Source of the DNA: a virus | DNA length: 46,901 nt | Virus record (IMG/VR): IMGVR_UViG_3300013132_002601 | Span: 1-46,901 of that record | Reading direction: 5' to 3' (one strand) | Shown: piece after piece, positions 9,281-18,032 of the stretch | How positions within the stretch are numbered: position 1 is the first letter of the stretch | Layout of the letters: each line of letters opens with the position of its first letter | Translations under genes and position numbers: made by a program | Notes under the pieces: model-generated | Seen by the model: only the letters and a program-made list of their open reading frames with translations | Told to the model about the DNA's origin: nothing | The model's database searches: none

Positions 9281-9298
9281 TGTTGCGTAAAAACAACA
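9258..9298. promoter_or_regulatory. tandem 18-bp inverted-repeat operator
   Basis: Two copies of the same inverted repeat lie five bases apart. TGTTGCATCAAAACAACA (9258-9275) is inside the end of def, and TGTTGCGTAAAAACAACA (9281-9298) is just after it. Their centres are about 80 and 57 bp upstream of the predicted start of the 9313-9340 promoter, a usual place for activator sites. The same motif precedes six other promoters in the window. Confidence 0.7.
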
Positions 9299-9312
9299 GA
9301 TAAAACAAGCGG

Positions 9313-9340
9313 TTGCAAAGCAGCGCAAGACCTGTATAAT
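9313..9340 (+). promoter_or_regulatory. sigma70-type promoter for the vWA gene
   Basis: TTGCAA and a perfect TATAAT are separated by 16 bp, with TG just before the -10 (CCTGTATAAT). The same CCTGTATAAT block occurs at 31363-31372 and at 43719-43728. It should drive the gene at 9365, which has an AAGGAG ribosome site. Confidence 0.8.
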
Positions 9341-9364
9341 TGTAGATGTTCAGAAGGAGATTAC

Positions 9365-11512
9365 ATGTCTGTAGTAGAAACCAAGTCGCTGCTTGCCAAA
9401 CTGCTCGCTGCCGAGAACATTTCGGTTGAGCATCGCAAGACTCAAACCGCATACTTTAACGTCAAGGATCGCGTTCTGGTGTGTCCTATCATGAAGGACA
9501 TGCCTGCAGAGCTTTATGACCTGCTGATGGGCCATGAGGTTGGTCATGCATTGTACACTCCCGCTGAGGGTTGGCACAACGCTGTTGCCGACGACAAACG
9601 CCCCAACTTCAAGTCGTTCCTCAATGTGGTTGAGGATGCTCGAATAGAGCGTTTCATCAAGAACAAGTTTCCTGGCATTCGCCCGTCCTTCTTCAAGGGC
9701 TACAAGAATCTGCTTGACCGCGATTTCTTTGGCGTAAACAACCTGGATATAAATACTCTCCCTCTTATTGATCGCATCAATCTTCACTTCAAAGCAGGTT
9801 CCTTTTCAGCAGTTTCGTTTGATGCTGATGAGATTCCTTTTGTAGAAATGGTTGATGCAGTTGAGACCTGGGAAGATGTGGTTCGGGTTGCTAATGCTCT
9901 GTATCAACATGCCAAAGAAAATCCTCAGCAAAAGAAGTCGTCAACTTCGAAAGGTGATGAGTTCGAATTTTCTGATGATGATAGTCAATCGCTTGAAGAT
10001 TCCTCCGACGACTTAGATGAAGATTTTCAGGATCAAGACGGCGATGAGGGGCAAGACGGACAAGAAGGTGAGGAAGAAGAATCAGATTCTTATCAGGGTT
10101 CTTCATTTGCCCCTTCTGTGCCCGAGTCGATCACTGATCGCAATTTTCGCAACAAAGAGCAAGAACTTGTAGATGATTCCTGCGCGCCTATTGTTTATGT
10201 TGATATGCCTCAGCTAAACATGACCAAGCGTATCGTATCCTACAAGCAAATTCTTGCTCGACTTGATACTGGAGTTTTTTCACTACCCCCTAGCGTAGAC
10301 ATTGGAATGTCAGTGCGTGAATTCACTGAGAAGAATTCGCGTTTCATTAACTATCTTATCAAGGAGTTCGAACTTCGCAAGAATGCATCTCAGTTTGCTC
10401 GCGCTGCTGTAAACAAGACGGGCCAGCTTGATATGCAGAAAATTTCTAAGTATCGTCTGTCAGAGGATCTTTTCAAGCGAGTGACTATTGTGCCTCAGGG
10501 CAAAAGTCATGGATTAGTGATGTTTCTTGACTTCTCAGCCTCAATGAACAGTATCCTTAATGATACGATTGAGCAGATGCTGATTGTCACGACCTTCTGC
10601 CGTAAAGTTAACATTCCTTTCTCTGTATATGCATTTTCCGACAAGAAAGACAGTTTTGAAGCGTACTGCGCGGCGGAACCTGCTACCCTTCCTTTGCAGT
10701 CAGCAACCGATAAAGAAATTGATGTAGGCAGCTCTAATCATTTCTTTCACTTGAAAGAATATCTTAGCTCTACGATGTCTAAGGCAGAGTACAATAAAGC
10801 AATGCAAATCCTTCTACAAATTGGCGGAGCGTATGCGTATGCTCGCGGATATAAAAATTATTTGCATGCTAGTGAGCAGTTGAGTGGCACTCCTTTAAAT
10901 GCGACAATTCTGGTTTCTTCAAGAATTGTGAATAACTTTCGAAAAGCAAACAAGCTAGAAGTAGTAACAGCGATGTTTCTAACCGATGGTGCCTCTAACG
11001 ATGAATGCGATTTCTATTTTGATGAAGGTAAAGCACGCAGCTTTAGATATCAAATTGGGCATACTTACAGGTTCAAAATTACTATGACCGATAAGTTGTC
11101 GCGCGCTTCTGTAACGCTAAATAATAGCGAATCCAAAACCAAAATGTACTTGATGCTAGCAAAGAAAATTACTAACGCCAACTACATTGGGTTCTACATT
11201 GGTCCTCGGGGGCATACGTTGGGGCCTGTCATAAATGAAGTTATTTCCACTTATCGCCCTAGCGCCCTCTTAACTGAAGAAGAGCGAAAATTTGCTAGCA
11301 AGAACAAATTCGCTGCTTTGACAGGCACAGGATTTGATGTTTACTATGTGATTAAAGGTGATGAACTTCAGGTGAAGAGCTCTGGGTTGTCGGTGTCGCA
11401 TGACGCTAGCAAGTCAGAACTTCGGAAGGCCTTCAGTTCTACCATGAATTCTAGGGCAAATAACCGCGTGTTTTTGTCGCGTTTTTGCAACACTTTGTGC
11501 AGTCAGCTGTAA
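9365..11512 (+). CDS. HExxH and von Willebrand A domain protein (CobT-like)
   Basis: 715 residues. The N-terminal domain has a metalloprotease-like HEVGH (57-61) preceded by LLMG. A long acidic linker rich in D, E, S and Q lies at about 198-250. A vWA domain follows with the metal-site motif DFSAS near residue 389 and TDGAS further on. The next gene is a CobS/MoxR-type AAA+ ATPase, and such ATPase/vWA pairs act together as chelatase- or chaperone-like machines; cobS/cobT-like pairs are known in T4-like phages. The substrate is unknown. The first 500 bases look GC-richer than the middle. A role in cobalt insertion is unlikely given the absence of other cobalamin genes. Confidence 0.7.
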   Translation: MSVVETKSLLAKLLAAENISVEHRKTQTAYFNVKDRVLVCPIMKDMPAELYDLLMGHEVGHALYTPAEGWHNAVADDKRPNFKSFLNVVEDARIERFIKNKFPGIRPSFFKGYKNLLDRDFFGVNNLDINTLPLIDRINLHFKAGSFSAVSFDADEIPFVEMVDAVETWEDVVRVANALYQHAKENPQQKKSSTSKGDEFEFSDDDSQSLEDSSDDLDEDFQDQDGDEGQDGQEGEEEESDSYQGSSFAPSVPESITDRNFRNKEQELVDDSCAPIVYVDMPQLNMTKRIVSYKQILARLDTGVFSLPPSVDIGMSVREFTEKNSRFINYLIKEFELRKNASQFARAAVNKTGQLDMQKISKYRLSEDLFKRVTIVPQGKSHGLVMFLDFSASMNSILNDTIEQMLIVTTFCRKVNIPFSVYAFSDKKDSFEAYCAAEPATLPLQSATDKEIDVGSSNHFFHLKEYLSSTMSKAEYNKAMQILLQIGGAYAYARGYKNYLHASEQLSGTPLNATILVSSRIVNNFRKANKLEVVTAMFLTDGASNDECDFYFDEGKARSFRYQIGHTYRFKITMTDKLSRASVTLNNSESKTKMYLMLAKKITNANYIGFYIGPRGHTLGPVINEVISTYRPSALLTEEERKFASKNKFAALTGTGFDVYYVIKGDELQVKSSGLSVSHDASKSELRKAFSSTMNSRANNRVFLSRFCNTLCSQL
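11475..11492. promoter_or_regulatory. one-mismatch copy of the 18-bp operator
   Basis: TGTCGCGTTTTTGCAACA differs from the consensus half-site at one base and lies inside the 3' end of the vWA gene. Its centre is about 70 bp before the predicted start of the next promoter, farther out than the other copies. Confidence 0.45.
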
Positions 11513-11517
11513 ACCGG

Positions 11518-11546
11518 TTGACAGAACTTGCTGAATATCCGATAAT
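11518..11546 (+). promoter_or_regulatory. sigma70-type promoter for the AAA+ gene
   Basis: TTGACA (11518-11523) and GATAAT (11541-11546) are spaced by 17 bp, directly after the vWA stop codon. A GAGAGG ribosome site follows before ATG 11573. Confidence 0.75.
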
Positions 11547-11572
11547 TAATCATCGTCAATTGAGAGGTTTCT

Positions 11573-12757
11573 ATGAGCAAGAAAGGTTTTTCGGTTGAGC
11601 AGAAAGCTGCTCTGGTTCGCGATCTGATCGCTGCTTACGGTCACGCTGTTACTCGAGGCGAGATTGTCCAGTTCTGTTCTGACAAAGGATTGGGCACCCC
11701 TTGGTTCATTCTTGACAATCCCGCACTTCGCTCGGGTCGTGGTGCGTATGATCTTTCCGCATTCACGCCTGAGGCGCCGGCGCCTGCTGTTGTCATTTCT
11801 TCATCTGCCCCCATTCAAGAGGCTGCCATGGTCGCTACGGTTACACCTATTACCCAACTTCGCCAGAAAAAACTGGTGACTGAAATCACTGAGAACCTGG
11901 TGCCTGAGAAGGATCGCACCTATGTTCCGTTCGGGTTCTTCAAAGACCTCGAAGCAGTCATTTCCAGCAATCAATTCTACCCGGTGTTTATTACGGGACT
12001 GTCCGGTAACGGTAAGACCTTCATGGTCGAGCAGGTCTGCGCTCGACTCAAGCGTGAGTGCATTCGTGTCAATATCAGTATCGAAACTGATGAAGATGAT
12101 CTCATTGGTTCTAATACCTTGGTTGATGGTAACGTGGTTTATCGCGAAGGTCCGATTCTCCTGGCGATGAAGCGAGGTGCTATCGTCATTCTTGATGAGA
12201 TTGATCGGGGGTCCAATAAACTTATGTGCTTGCAGGCGATCCTTGAGGGTAAGCCCTACTTCAACAAGAAAACAGGTGAGCTTGTTCACGCTGCACTCGG
12301 GTTCAATGTTATCGCTACTGCTAACACTAAGGGGCGCGGGACTGAGGATGGAAAGTTTATTGCTGCCCAGATTCTTGATGAGGCCTTCCTCGAGCGTTTC
12401 CCTATCACGCATGAGCAGGAGTATCCTTCGAGTTCAGTTGAGCGCAAGATCATTCTGAACAACATGGCAGCGGTCGGTGCGGTTGACGAGGACTTCGCTG
12501 ACAAGCTAGTGACCTGGGGTGAGATCATTCGTAAGACTTACCTCGAGGGAGGCATTGACGAGTTGGTTTCTACTCGCCGCTTGGTGCATATCGTTCGCGC
12601 CTTTTCTATGTTCAAGGACCGTGCTAAAGCGATCAAGTTGTGTATCAACCGCTTTGATGCTGAGACGAAAGCAGCATTCCTTGACCTCTACAGCAAGGTT
12701 GATGTAACTGCGGTGACTACTGAGCAACCTGCTGTTGCAGAAGTTCCCACTGAGTAA
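11573..12757 (+). CDS. CobS/MoxR-like AAA+ ATPase
   Basis: 394 residues. A helical N-terminal domain of about 65 residues is followed by an Ala/Pro linker and an AAA+ core. The core has Walker A GLSGNGKT (142-149), Walker B IVILDE (204-209), a sensor-1 ATANTKG segment and an LERF arginine-finger region. It is the natural partner of the adjacent vWA protein. In cyanophages and other T4-like phages the equivalent gene is annotated cobS. Codons are visibly richer in G and C (CTG, CGC, GCT) than the sugar genes that follow, which suggests strong expression. It has its own promoter and a strong terminator. Confidence 0.8.
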   Translation: MSKKGFSVEQKAALVRDLIAAYGHAVTRGEIVQFCSDKGLGTPWFILDNPALRSGRGAYDLSAFTPEAPAPAVVISSSAPIQEAAMVATVTPITQLRQKKLVTEITENLVPEKDRTYVPFGFFKDLEAVISSNQFYPVFITGLSGNGKTFMVEQVCARLKRECIRVNISIETDEDDLIGSNTLVDGNVVYREGPILLAMKRGAIVILDEIDRGSNKLMCLQAILEGKPYFNKKTGELVHAALGFNVIATANTKGRGTEDGKFIAAQILDEAFLERFPITHEQEYPSSSVERKIILNNMAAVGAVDEDFADKLVTWGEIIRKTYLEGGIDELVSTRRLVHIVRAFSMFKDRAKAIKLCINRFDAETKAAFLDLYSKVDVTAVTTEQPAVAEVPTE

Positions 12758-12775
12758 ATCTCCTACTTAGTTTTG

Positions 12776-12804
12776 GGCGCCATTGATTGGCGCCTTTTTT
12801 TATT
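12776..12804 (+). terminator. rho-independent terminator
   Basis: A GGCGCC/GGCGCC stem with an ATTGATT loop is followed by TTTTTTTATT. It ends the vWA/AAA transcript and isolates the sugar operon that follows. Confidence 0.92.
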
Positions 12805-12805
12805 G

Positions 12806-12813
12806 TATAAATA
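12806..12813 (+). promoter_or_regulatory. T4-type late promoter TATAAATA
   Basis: An exact TATAAATA box lies immediately after the terminator, 27 bases before gmd, with GTGAGG as ribosome site. T4 late promoters have this single -10 element and no -35. It makes the sugar operon a likely late transcript. Confidence 0.7.
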
Positions 12814-12840
12814 CAGTATCGTTATCGCAAGTGAGGCATT

Positions 12841-13845
12841 ATGAAAACAGCATTGATCACTGGCTGTACAGGCCAAGATGGTTCATATCTAGCGCAAATT
12901 CTACTTGAAAAAGGATACCAGGTTCATGGTATCATTCGTAGAAGTTCCTCAATCAATACAGGTCGAATCGACCACCTCTATGATCACCCTAATCTAAAAC
13001 TGCACTATGGAGATGTTACTGACTCTTTGTCGCTTACAGGAGTCATCAAAAAAGTACAGCCCCAAGAAATCTACAACCTAGCAGCGCAGAGTCATGTTAA
13101 GGTTTCGTTTGAGACACCTGAATACACTGCTATGGTCGATGGTTTGGGTACATTGAAGATTCTAGAAGCAGTTCGCCTATTGGGCATGGAATCTGAAGTT
13201 CGCATTTACCAGGCGTCTACGTCTGAGCTCTATGGGTTAGTACGGGAGGTTCCGCAAACTGAGCGCACTCCTTTCTACCCGCGATCCCCTTACGGTGTTG
13301 CAAAACTTTACGGATTTTGGATCGTAAAGAACTACCGCGAGGCATATAACATGTTTGCCTGCTCGGGCATTCTATTCAACCACGAGAGTCCTAGGCGAGG
13401 GCACAACTTTGTCACTAAGAAGATTGTTGACGGGTTGCGTAGAATTAGAGATGGCAACCAGCAAATTCTTACGCTAGGAAATCTAAATGCTCGCCGCGAC
13501 TGGGGACATGCAAAAGATTACTGTGAAGCAATGTGGATGATTCTTCAACACCATACCCCCGAAGATTTTGTAATCGCAACAGGTGAACAATACTCGGTTC
13601 GCGAGTTCGTTGAAAAGTGCGCTGAATACTTTGATATGCGTATCGAATGGTATGATGAGGGACTAGATGAAATTGGTGTGGATGTGAACACAGGCAGAAC
13701 AGTAGTAACAGTTGATCCAAAGTATTTTAGACCTGCAGAAGTTGAAACGCTGCTAGGAGATGCAACAAAAGCAAAGACTGTTTTGGGGTGGCAACCTAAA
13801 TACACCTTTGACGATTTGGTTGAGGAGATGTGTACACATGAATAA
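12841..13845 (+). CDS. gmd: GDP-mannose 4,6-dehydratase
   Basis: Extended short-chain dehydrogenase of 334 residues that converts GDP-mannose to GDP-4-keto-6-deoxymannose. It has the NADP-binding [11 protein letters not shown] at 7-17, the [15 protein letters not shown] segment specific to Gmd, STSELYG, and the YxxxK pair in PYGVAK. The family is usually 340-370 residues, so this is slightly short but complete. It opens the sugar operon behind a late promoter and overlaps fcl by 8 bp. GDP-mannose must come from the host or from genes outside the window. Confidence 0.95.
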   Translation: MKTALITGCTGQDGSYLAQILLEKGYQVHGIIRRSSSINTGRIDHLYDHPNLKLHYGDVTDSLSLTGVIKKVQPQEIYNLAAQSHVKVSFETPEYTAMVDGLGTLKILEAVRLLGMESEVRIYQASTSELYGLVREVPQTERTPFYPRSPYGVAKLYGFWIVKNYREAYNMFACSGILFNHESPRRGHNFVTKKIVDGLRRIRDGNQQILTLGNLNARRDWGHAKDYCEAMWMILQHHTPEDFVIATGEQYSVREFVEKCAEYFDMRIEWYDEGLDEIGVDVNTGRTVVTVDPKYFRPAEVETLLGDATKAKTVLGWQPKYTFDDLVEEMCTHE

Positions 13846-14776
13846 AAATTCTAGAATTTACATTGCAGGTCATACTGGATTAGTTGGTTCAGCGCTATAC
13901 CGCCAACTGAAACGAGAAGGTTATGTTGATATCATTTGCAAGTCACATAATGACCTTGATCTTCGTAACCAGGATTCTGTAAATTTTTTCTTTCGCACGT
14001 ATAGGCCTGAGTATGTTTTCTTAGCAGCGGCTAAGGTTGGGGGGATCAACTATAACGCAACGGTTCCTGCTGACTTTATCTATGACAATCTGATGATTCA
14101 GAATAATGTAATCAAAGCTGCTCATCAGTATGGTGTCAAGAAGTTATTGTTTCTTGGATCCGCCTGCATCTACCCCAAAGTGACTCCGCAACCCATCAAA
14201 GAAGAATACTTGATGACTGCACCCCTCGAACCCACTAATGATGCGTATGCAATTGCAAAGATTGCAGGTATGACTATGGCAAAGTATTACACCAAACAAT
14301 ATGGTATGCCCACTATTAGTTTAATGCCTGCAAACTTGTATGGACCCAACGATAATTTTCATCCAGATCGTTGTCATGTTATTCCAGGACTCATCAATAA
14401 GTTCTGGAATGCAAAAGAAAAAGGAAAAACTGTAGTCGAGGCGTGGGGAGATGGTTCGCCTACAAGAGAGTTTCTGTATGTAGATGATCTTGCTGATGCT
14501 TGTATCTTTTTGATGAAAAATTATAATGATCCATCCCATATTAACGTGGGAAGTGATGTAGAAATTACAATCAAAGATCTATCTGAAATTATTAAGCGTG
14601 AAGTTGGATACGCGGGATCTATTTGCTGGAACACAGATAAACCCAACGGGACTCCTCGAAGAAAACTGGACAATAATAAGCTATTTGAAATGGGATGGAG
14701 ACCCAAAGTATCTTTTGATGATGGGCTAGCAAGAACAATAGAATGGTTCAAGAACAATAAGGAGCGATTCCTATGA
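13838..14776 (+). CDS. fcl: GDP-L-fucose synthase (or ColC-like)
   Basis: 312-residue epimerase/reductase. It has [10 protein letters not shown] near the N-terminus, the AAKVGGI segment, GSACIYP, a YAIAK catalytic pair and a [13 protein letters not shown] substrate loop, all typical of Fcl/WcaG. With gmd it gives GDP-L-fucose. In colitose clusters a homologous enzyme (ColC) acts after ColD, and a ColD-like gene follows here, so either product is possible. I start it at ATG 13838; an upstream in-frame start at 13760 would lie deep inside gmd. Confidence 0.92.
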   Translation: MNKNSRIYIAGHTGLVGSALYRQLKREGYVDIICKSHNDLDLRNQDSVNFFFRTYRPEYVFLAAAKVGGINYNATVPADFIYDNLMIQNNVIKAAHQYGVKKLLFLGSACIYPKVTPQPIKEEYLMTAPLEPTNDAYAIAKIAGMTMAKYYTKQYGMPTISLMPANLYGPNDNFHPDRCHVIPGLINKFWNAKEKGKTVVEAWGDGSPTREFLYVDDLADACIFLMKNYNDPSHINVGSDVEITIKDLSEIIKREVGYAGSICWNTDKPNGTPRRKLDNNKLFEMGWRPKVSFDDGLARTIEWFKNNKERFL

Positions 14777-15954
14777 GATGGCCTTTGATGGGTGAAACAA
14801 TCACCGTAGCAGATCGATTGAAGATGGCAGCATTCGTTCTTACAACCAAAAAGTTCACTAACGGAGAACGTGTAAAGAAGTTTGAACGTGAATGGAACGA
14901 ATGGTTGGGGTCTAAGAATTCTTTATATGTTTCTAGCGGCAGTACAGCAAACTTTCTGCTAGTTGCTGCAATGAAGGAAAAGTATGGGTTGAAGCATGGT
15001 GATAAGGTTCTTCTTCCTGCATGTACGTGGGTGACTAATGTTGCGCCCATTATTCAGTTGGGGCTTGAACCTATCTTCTGTGATATCAATCTACAGAACT
15101 TCAGCTTCAATATTCCTGATGTAAAACTTATTGCCGCAAAACACAAGATTAAAGCAATTTTTGTGACACATCTTTTGGGGTTCTCGGGACATAATGAAAT
15201 GCTAAGGGAAATTTTTCCAGATGCATTGATTATTGATGATGTTTGCGAGTCGCATGGTTGCCTAGATGCACAAGGTAGAAAGGTTGGGGCGAATAGTTTA
15301 GGTGCAACCTTCAGTTTTTACTTTGGGCATCATATGTCAACGATTGAAGGAGGAATGGTTTCCTCGAATGATGAGGAGCTGTTTGACTTGATGCGTATGA
15401 AGCGTAGTCATGGTATGGCTAGAGAGTCAACAAATTACGGATACTACGCAGCAAAGAATAATAATATTGACAAGTCATTTTTGTTTATGACAGATGGGTA
15501 CAACTTTAGAAATCATGAGGTGTGCGCTGTTCTGGGATCTTCACAGCTAAAGCGACTTGATCATATGATTGAACAAAGACGATCAAACTATGAGAAATAT
15601 GTCACAATCATTAATGACTATCCCAACCTGTTTCTTCCTCATCGCTATGAACCTACTAACAGCAGCTTCTGCTTTCCTTTCATTTGTAAGACGATTAGTG
15701 TGATGAAAGCAATGAAGGATGCATTTGGGAGACATGGAATCGAGTACAGGCCTGTGGTTAGCGGCAATCTAATGATTCAGCCCTTCCTTAGAAACAAGTA
15801 TAAGATTGCTATTCCCAAGGATGGTTACTTGGTTGATGTGGTGCAAAAGCAAGGCGTTTACATTGGGAACAATCACTTCATTAATGATGATGATATGGAA
15901 TTTTTAGAACAAGTTGTGGAGGAAATAGATGAAAGATTTAGCAATTACAATTGA
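14773..15954 (+). CDS. ColD-like sugar 3-dehydratase (PLP fold, His for Lys)
   Basis: 393-residue DegT/DnrJ-fold protein. The internal aldimine lysine of sugar aminotransferases is replaced by histidine, H186 in YFGHHMSTIEGG. This swap marks GDP-4-keto-6-deoxymannose 3-dehydratase (ColD), which removes the C3 hydroxyl instead of adding an amino group. The GDP-sugar route upstream (gmd, fcl) fits that substrate, predicting a 3,6-dideoxy sugar such as colitose. It starts in an ATGA overlap with fcl. If the His reading is misaligned it would be a plain aminotransferase. Confidence 0.75.
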   Translation: MRWPLMGETITVADRLKMAAFVLTTKKFTNGERVKKFEREWNEWLGSKNSLYVSSGSTANFLLVAAMKEKYGLKHGDKVLLPACTWVTNVAPIIQLGLEPIFCDINLQNFSFNIPDVKLIAAKHKIKAIFVTHLLGFSGHNEMLREIFPDALIIDDVCESHGCLDAQGRKVGANSLGATFSFYFGHHMSTIEGGMVSSNDEELFDLMRMKRSHGMARESTNYGYYAAKNNNIDKSFLFMTDGYNFRNHEVCAVLGSSQLKRLDHMIEQRRSNYEKYVTIINDYPNLFLPHRYEPTNSSFCFPFICKTISVMKAMKDAFGRHGIEYRPVVSGNLMIQPFLRNKYKIAIPKDGYLVDVVQKQGVYIGNNHFINDDDMEFLEQVVEEIDERFSNYN

Positions 15955-16276
15955 ACAAATTATTGAAGCAAAGGTCAATGAAGTTCTTTCTCAAAAAACG
16001 CTTCCCTTTATTGAGGAGTACATTGCAACAGATAACTTGGGTGAAGTGATTGAGAAGTTAGTCATTCTTCACATACGCACCTGGATGCTTGAAGATGCTG
16101 CACAACAAGCAAGAACGGCAGATGAACTAGCTGGTATCAAGAAAAAAATTGATATCTGTTTCAAGCAAAAGCGACCCAAGTTTGTGCAGGTAATCAATCG
16201 AATGGTCGATGATGCAATCATTCACGGCAAGTCACTAGCAGAAGATTCAGTAAAACTCTACAAAGGCGTAGAATGA
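15929..16276 (+). CDS. small helical protein of unknown function
   Basis: 115 residues, predicted almost all helical, with many K, E, I and L and no recognisable motif, signal or membrane segment. It overlaps the end of the dehydratase gene by 26 bp and the next gene by four, so it is a genuine operon member. I do not recognise a family. Its place among sugar genes does not by itself give a role. Confidence 0.6.
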   Translation: MKDLAITIEQIIEAKVNEVLSQKTLPFIEEYIATDNLGEVIEKLVILHIRTWMLEDAAQQARTADELAGIKKKIDICFKQKRPKFVQVINRMVDDAIIHGKSLAEDSVKLYKGVE

Positions 16277-17178
16277 GAATCGTTCTGTTTAACCACTTTC
16301 ATCGAGGCGACCTATTCACCCATAAGGAGTTTGCTCGCCACATGAAACAACTAATGCCTGATAGCACTTTTGAGTATTGGCATTTCAACCATCCTAAGGT
16401 AAATCTTGACCTACAGATCCCTTTAGTCAACACACCCCATAACCTAGATAAAAACGCTCATTTCATGTGGGAGGGGGAGGTTGTGGGTATTAATACATGG
16501 ATTGGTGTTTGGGGTGATATCTTTAACACGCATCAAGGTGTCAATATGTTTTCTCTATACGAAAGTTGGGAGAACATCTTTGAGAAGTTTGATTTAAAGC
16601 TACGCGATGATCCTGAATCATATTTGCCTCGCATAGATTACTCATTTTTCAACCTAGAGAACATCGATAAGTTTGTTTCTGTGCCTAGAAAAAGAATACT
16701 CTTTTGCAATGGCAAACCCATGTCGGGACAGTCGTTTGATTCAGACATGGGTGATATCATAAACATGTTTGCTGAAAAGTATTTAGACATTGACTTTATC
16801 TGCACTCAAAAGTTTCCCACAAAAGCATTGAATGTTTTGTTTACGGATGATATTATAAACGATAAACAAGAATTCTTTACGGGAGTTAACCCATATTGGT
16901 TTGACAAACCTATGAACATCTGTGACCTAAACGAGATATCTTACTTGAGCACAAAGTGTGATGCCATCGTGGGTAAGAATTCAGGACCTTTTGTTTTTTG
17001 TGAGACATATGATAACTTAAAGGATGAATCAAAGGTTATTGTATCTTTCTGCAAAGGACCTAAAGAGACTATGAGCAATGGAGTAGATGTAAAGGCAAAT
17101 TATCGACATGTGATGCATCACAGTCATTCTAGCATAACAGAAACTATCCAGTGGGTTATTAATGAAATCAAAACTTAA
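16273..17178 (+). CDS. putative glycosyltransferase-like protein
   Basis: 301 residues starting MRIVLFNHFHRGD. The C-terminal half has CDAIVGKNSGPFVF, resembling the sugar-nucleotide-binding region of heptosyltransferase or O-fucosyltransferase-like GT-B proteins. No complete catalytic motif can be assigned. It overlaps both neighbours (ATGA with the gene before, 17 bp with the GT10 gene after), so it belongs to the glycan operon. Glycosyl transfer is inferred from context and the weak C-terminal motif. Confidence 0.5.
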   Translation: MRIVLFNHFHRGDLFTHKEFARHMKQLMPDSTFEYWHFNHPKVNLDLQIPLVNTPHNLDKNAHFMWEGEVVGINTWIGVWGDIFNTHQGVNMFSLYESWENIFEKFDLKLRDDPESYLPRIDYSFFNLENIDKFVSVPRKRILFCNGKPMSGQSFDSDMGDIINMFAEKYLDIDFICTQKFPTKALNVLFTDDIINDKQEFFTGVNPYWFDKPMNICDLNEISYLSTKCDAIVGKNSGPFVFCETYDNLKDESKVIVSFCKGPKETMSNGVDVKANYRHVMHHSHSSITETIQWVINEIKT

Positions 17179-18031
17179 AATTGCGTTTACTGATATCGAC
17201 AACCATGTTGCTAGCTTTTTTGCTTCTCACCTTGCAAGGCGATATGACCTTGATATCGATTACAAGAATCCCGACTTCCTTATCTTTGCAGATAAAAACT
17301 TTGGGCAAAATAATCTGAATTATTCAAGACGAGATGTAACTAAAATCTTCTATACAGGAGAAAATCAAAGGCCCGAGGACTATGATTGCGACTATGCTAT
17401 CACCTTTGATCACAACTTCAATCCATGGCATTATCGCCTCCCTTTATATGTGATCTACATGTGGGCATTAGAACACATTCATAAGGCACCTTATAAGTTT
17501 GATTACATCTTCAATCCCGAAGTAAAACCCAAGAAAGATTTTTGTTCTTTTGTTGTTAGCAATCCCAACAGCCCTCCTCGTAACAAGTTCTATGAACTAT
17601 TGTCACAATACAAGCGAGTAGATAGTGGGGGCAGACATCTGAATAACATTGGCGGACCTTTGCAGGGAGAACAAGCAAAGATTGAATTCTTGTCTAGTCG
17701 TAAGTTCAATATTTGCTTTGAGAGCATGTCACATCCTGGATACGTAACCGAGAAGCTTCTTCATGCTTTTTATGCAGGAACCATTCCTATCTATTGGGGA
17801 AGTCCTACAGTAGGCATTGACTTCAATGAACAAGCAATAATCGATGTTAGCAGATTTAAAACATTCGAAGAAGCTATTGAAGTGATTAAAGCAGTAGACA
17901 ATAATGATGATCTTTATAACTTTGTAGTCAATCAACCCAAGTTCAAGTATAACATCCCTCCCGCATATCTTGCTATCGACAACCTTCTAAACTGGTTCGA
18001 TGCTGTGATCAATAGAAAAATTGCGAGGTAA
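17162..18031 (+). CDS. GT10 family alpha-fucosyltransferase
   Basis: 289-residue inverting fucosyltransferase of family GT10. The diagnostic region FESMSHPGYVTEKLLHAFYAGT (split around residues 190-211) is followed by PIYWGSP and a FNEQAIID segment, as in bacterial alpha-1,3-fucosyltransferases. It needs GDP-L-fucose, or a GDP-3,6-dideoxy analogue, which the gmd/fcl/ColD-like genes of the same operon can make. This is the clearest link in the window between sugar synthesis and sugar use. It lacks a signal peptide and should act in the cytoplasm. Confidence 0.85.
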   Translation: MKSKLKIAFTDIDNHVASFFASHLARRYDLDIDYKNPDFLIFADKNFGQNNLNYSRRDVTKIFYTGENQRPEDYDCDYAITFDHNFNPWHYRLPLYVIYMWALEHIHKAPYKFDYIFNPEVKPKKDFCSFVVSNPNSPPRNKFYELLSQYKRVDSGGRHLNNIGGPLQGEQAKIEFLSSRKFNICFESMSHPGYVTEKLLHAFYAGTIPIYWGSPTVGIDFNEQAIIDVSRFKTFEEAIEVIKAVDNNDDLYNFVVNQPKFKYNIPPAYLAIDNLLNWFDAVINRKIAR

Positions 18032-18032
18032 C

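Noticed and set aside
9281-9298. The 18-bp inverted repeats as transcription terminators
   Set aside because: No T-tract follows, arms are AT-rich, and each copy sits upstream of a promoter at fixed distance.
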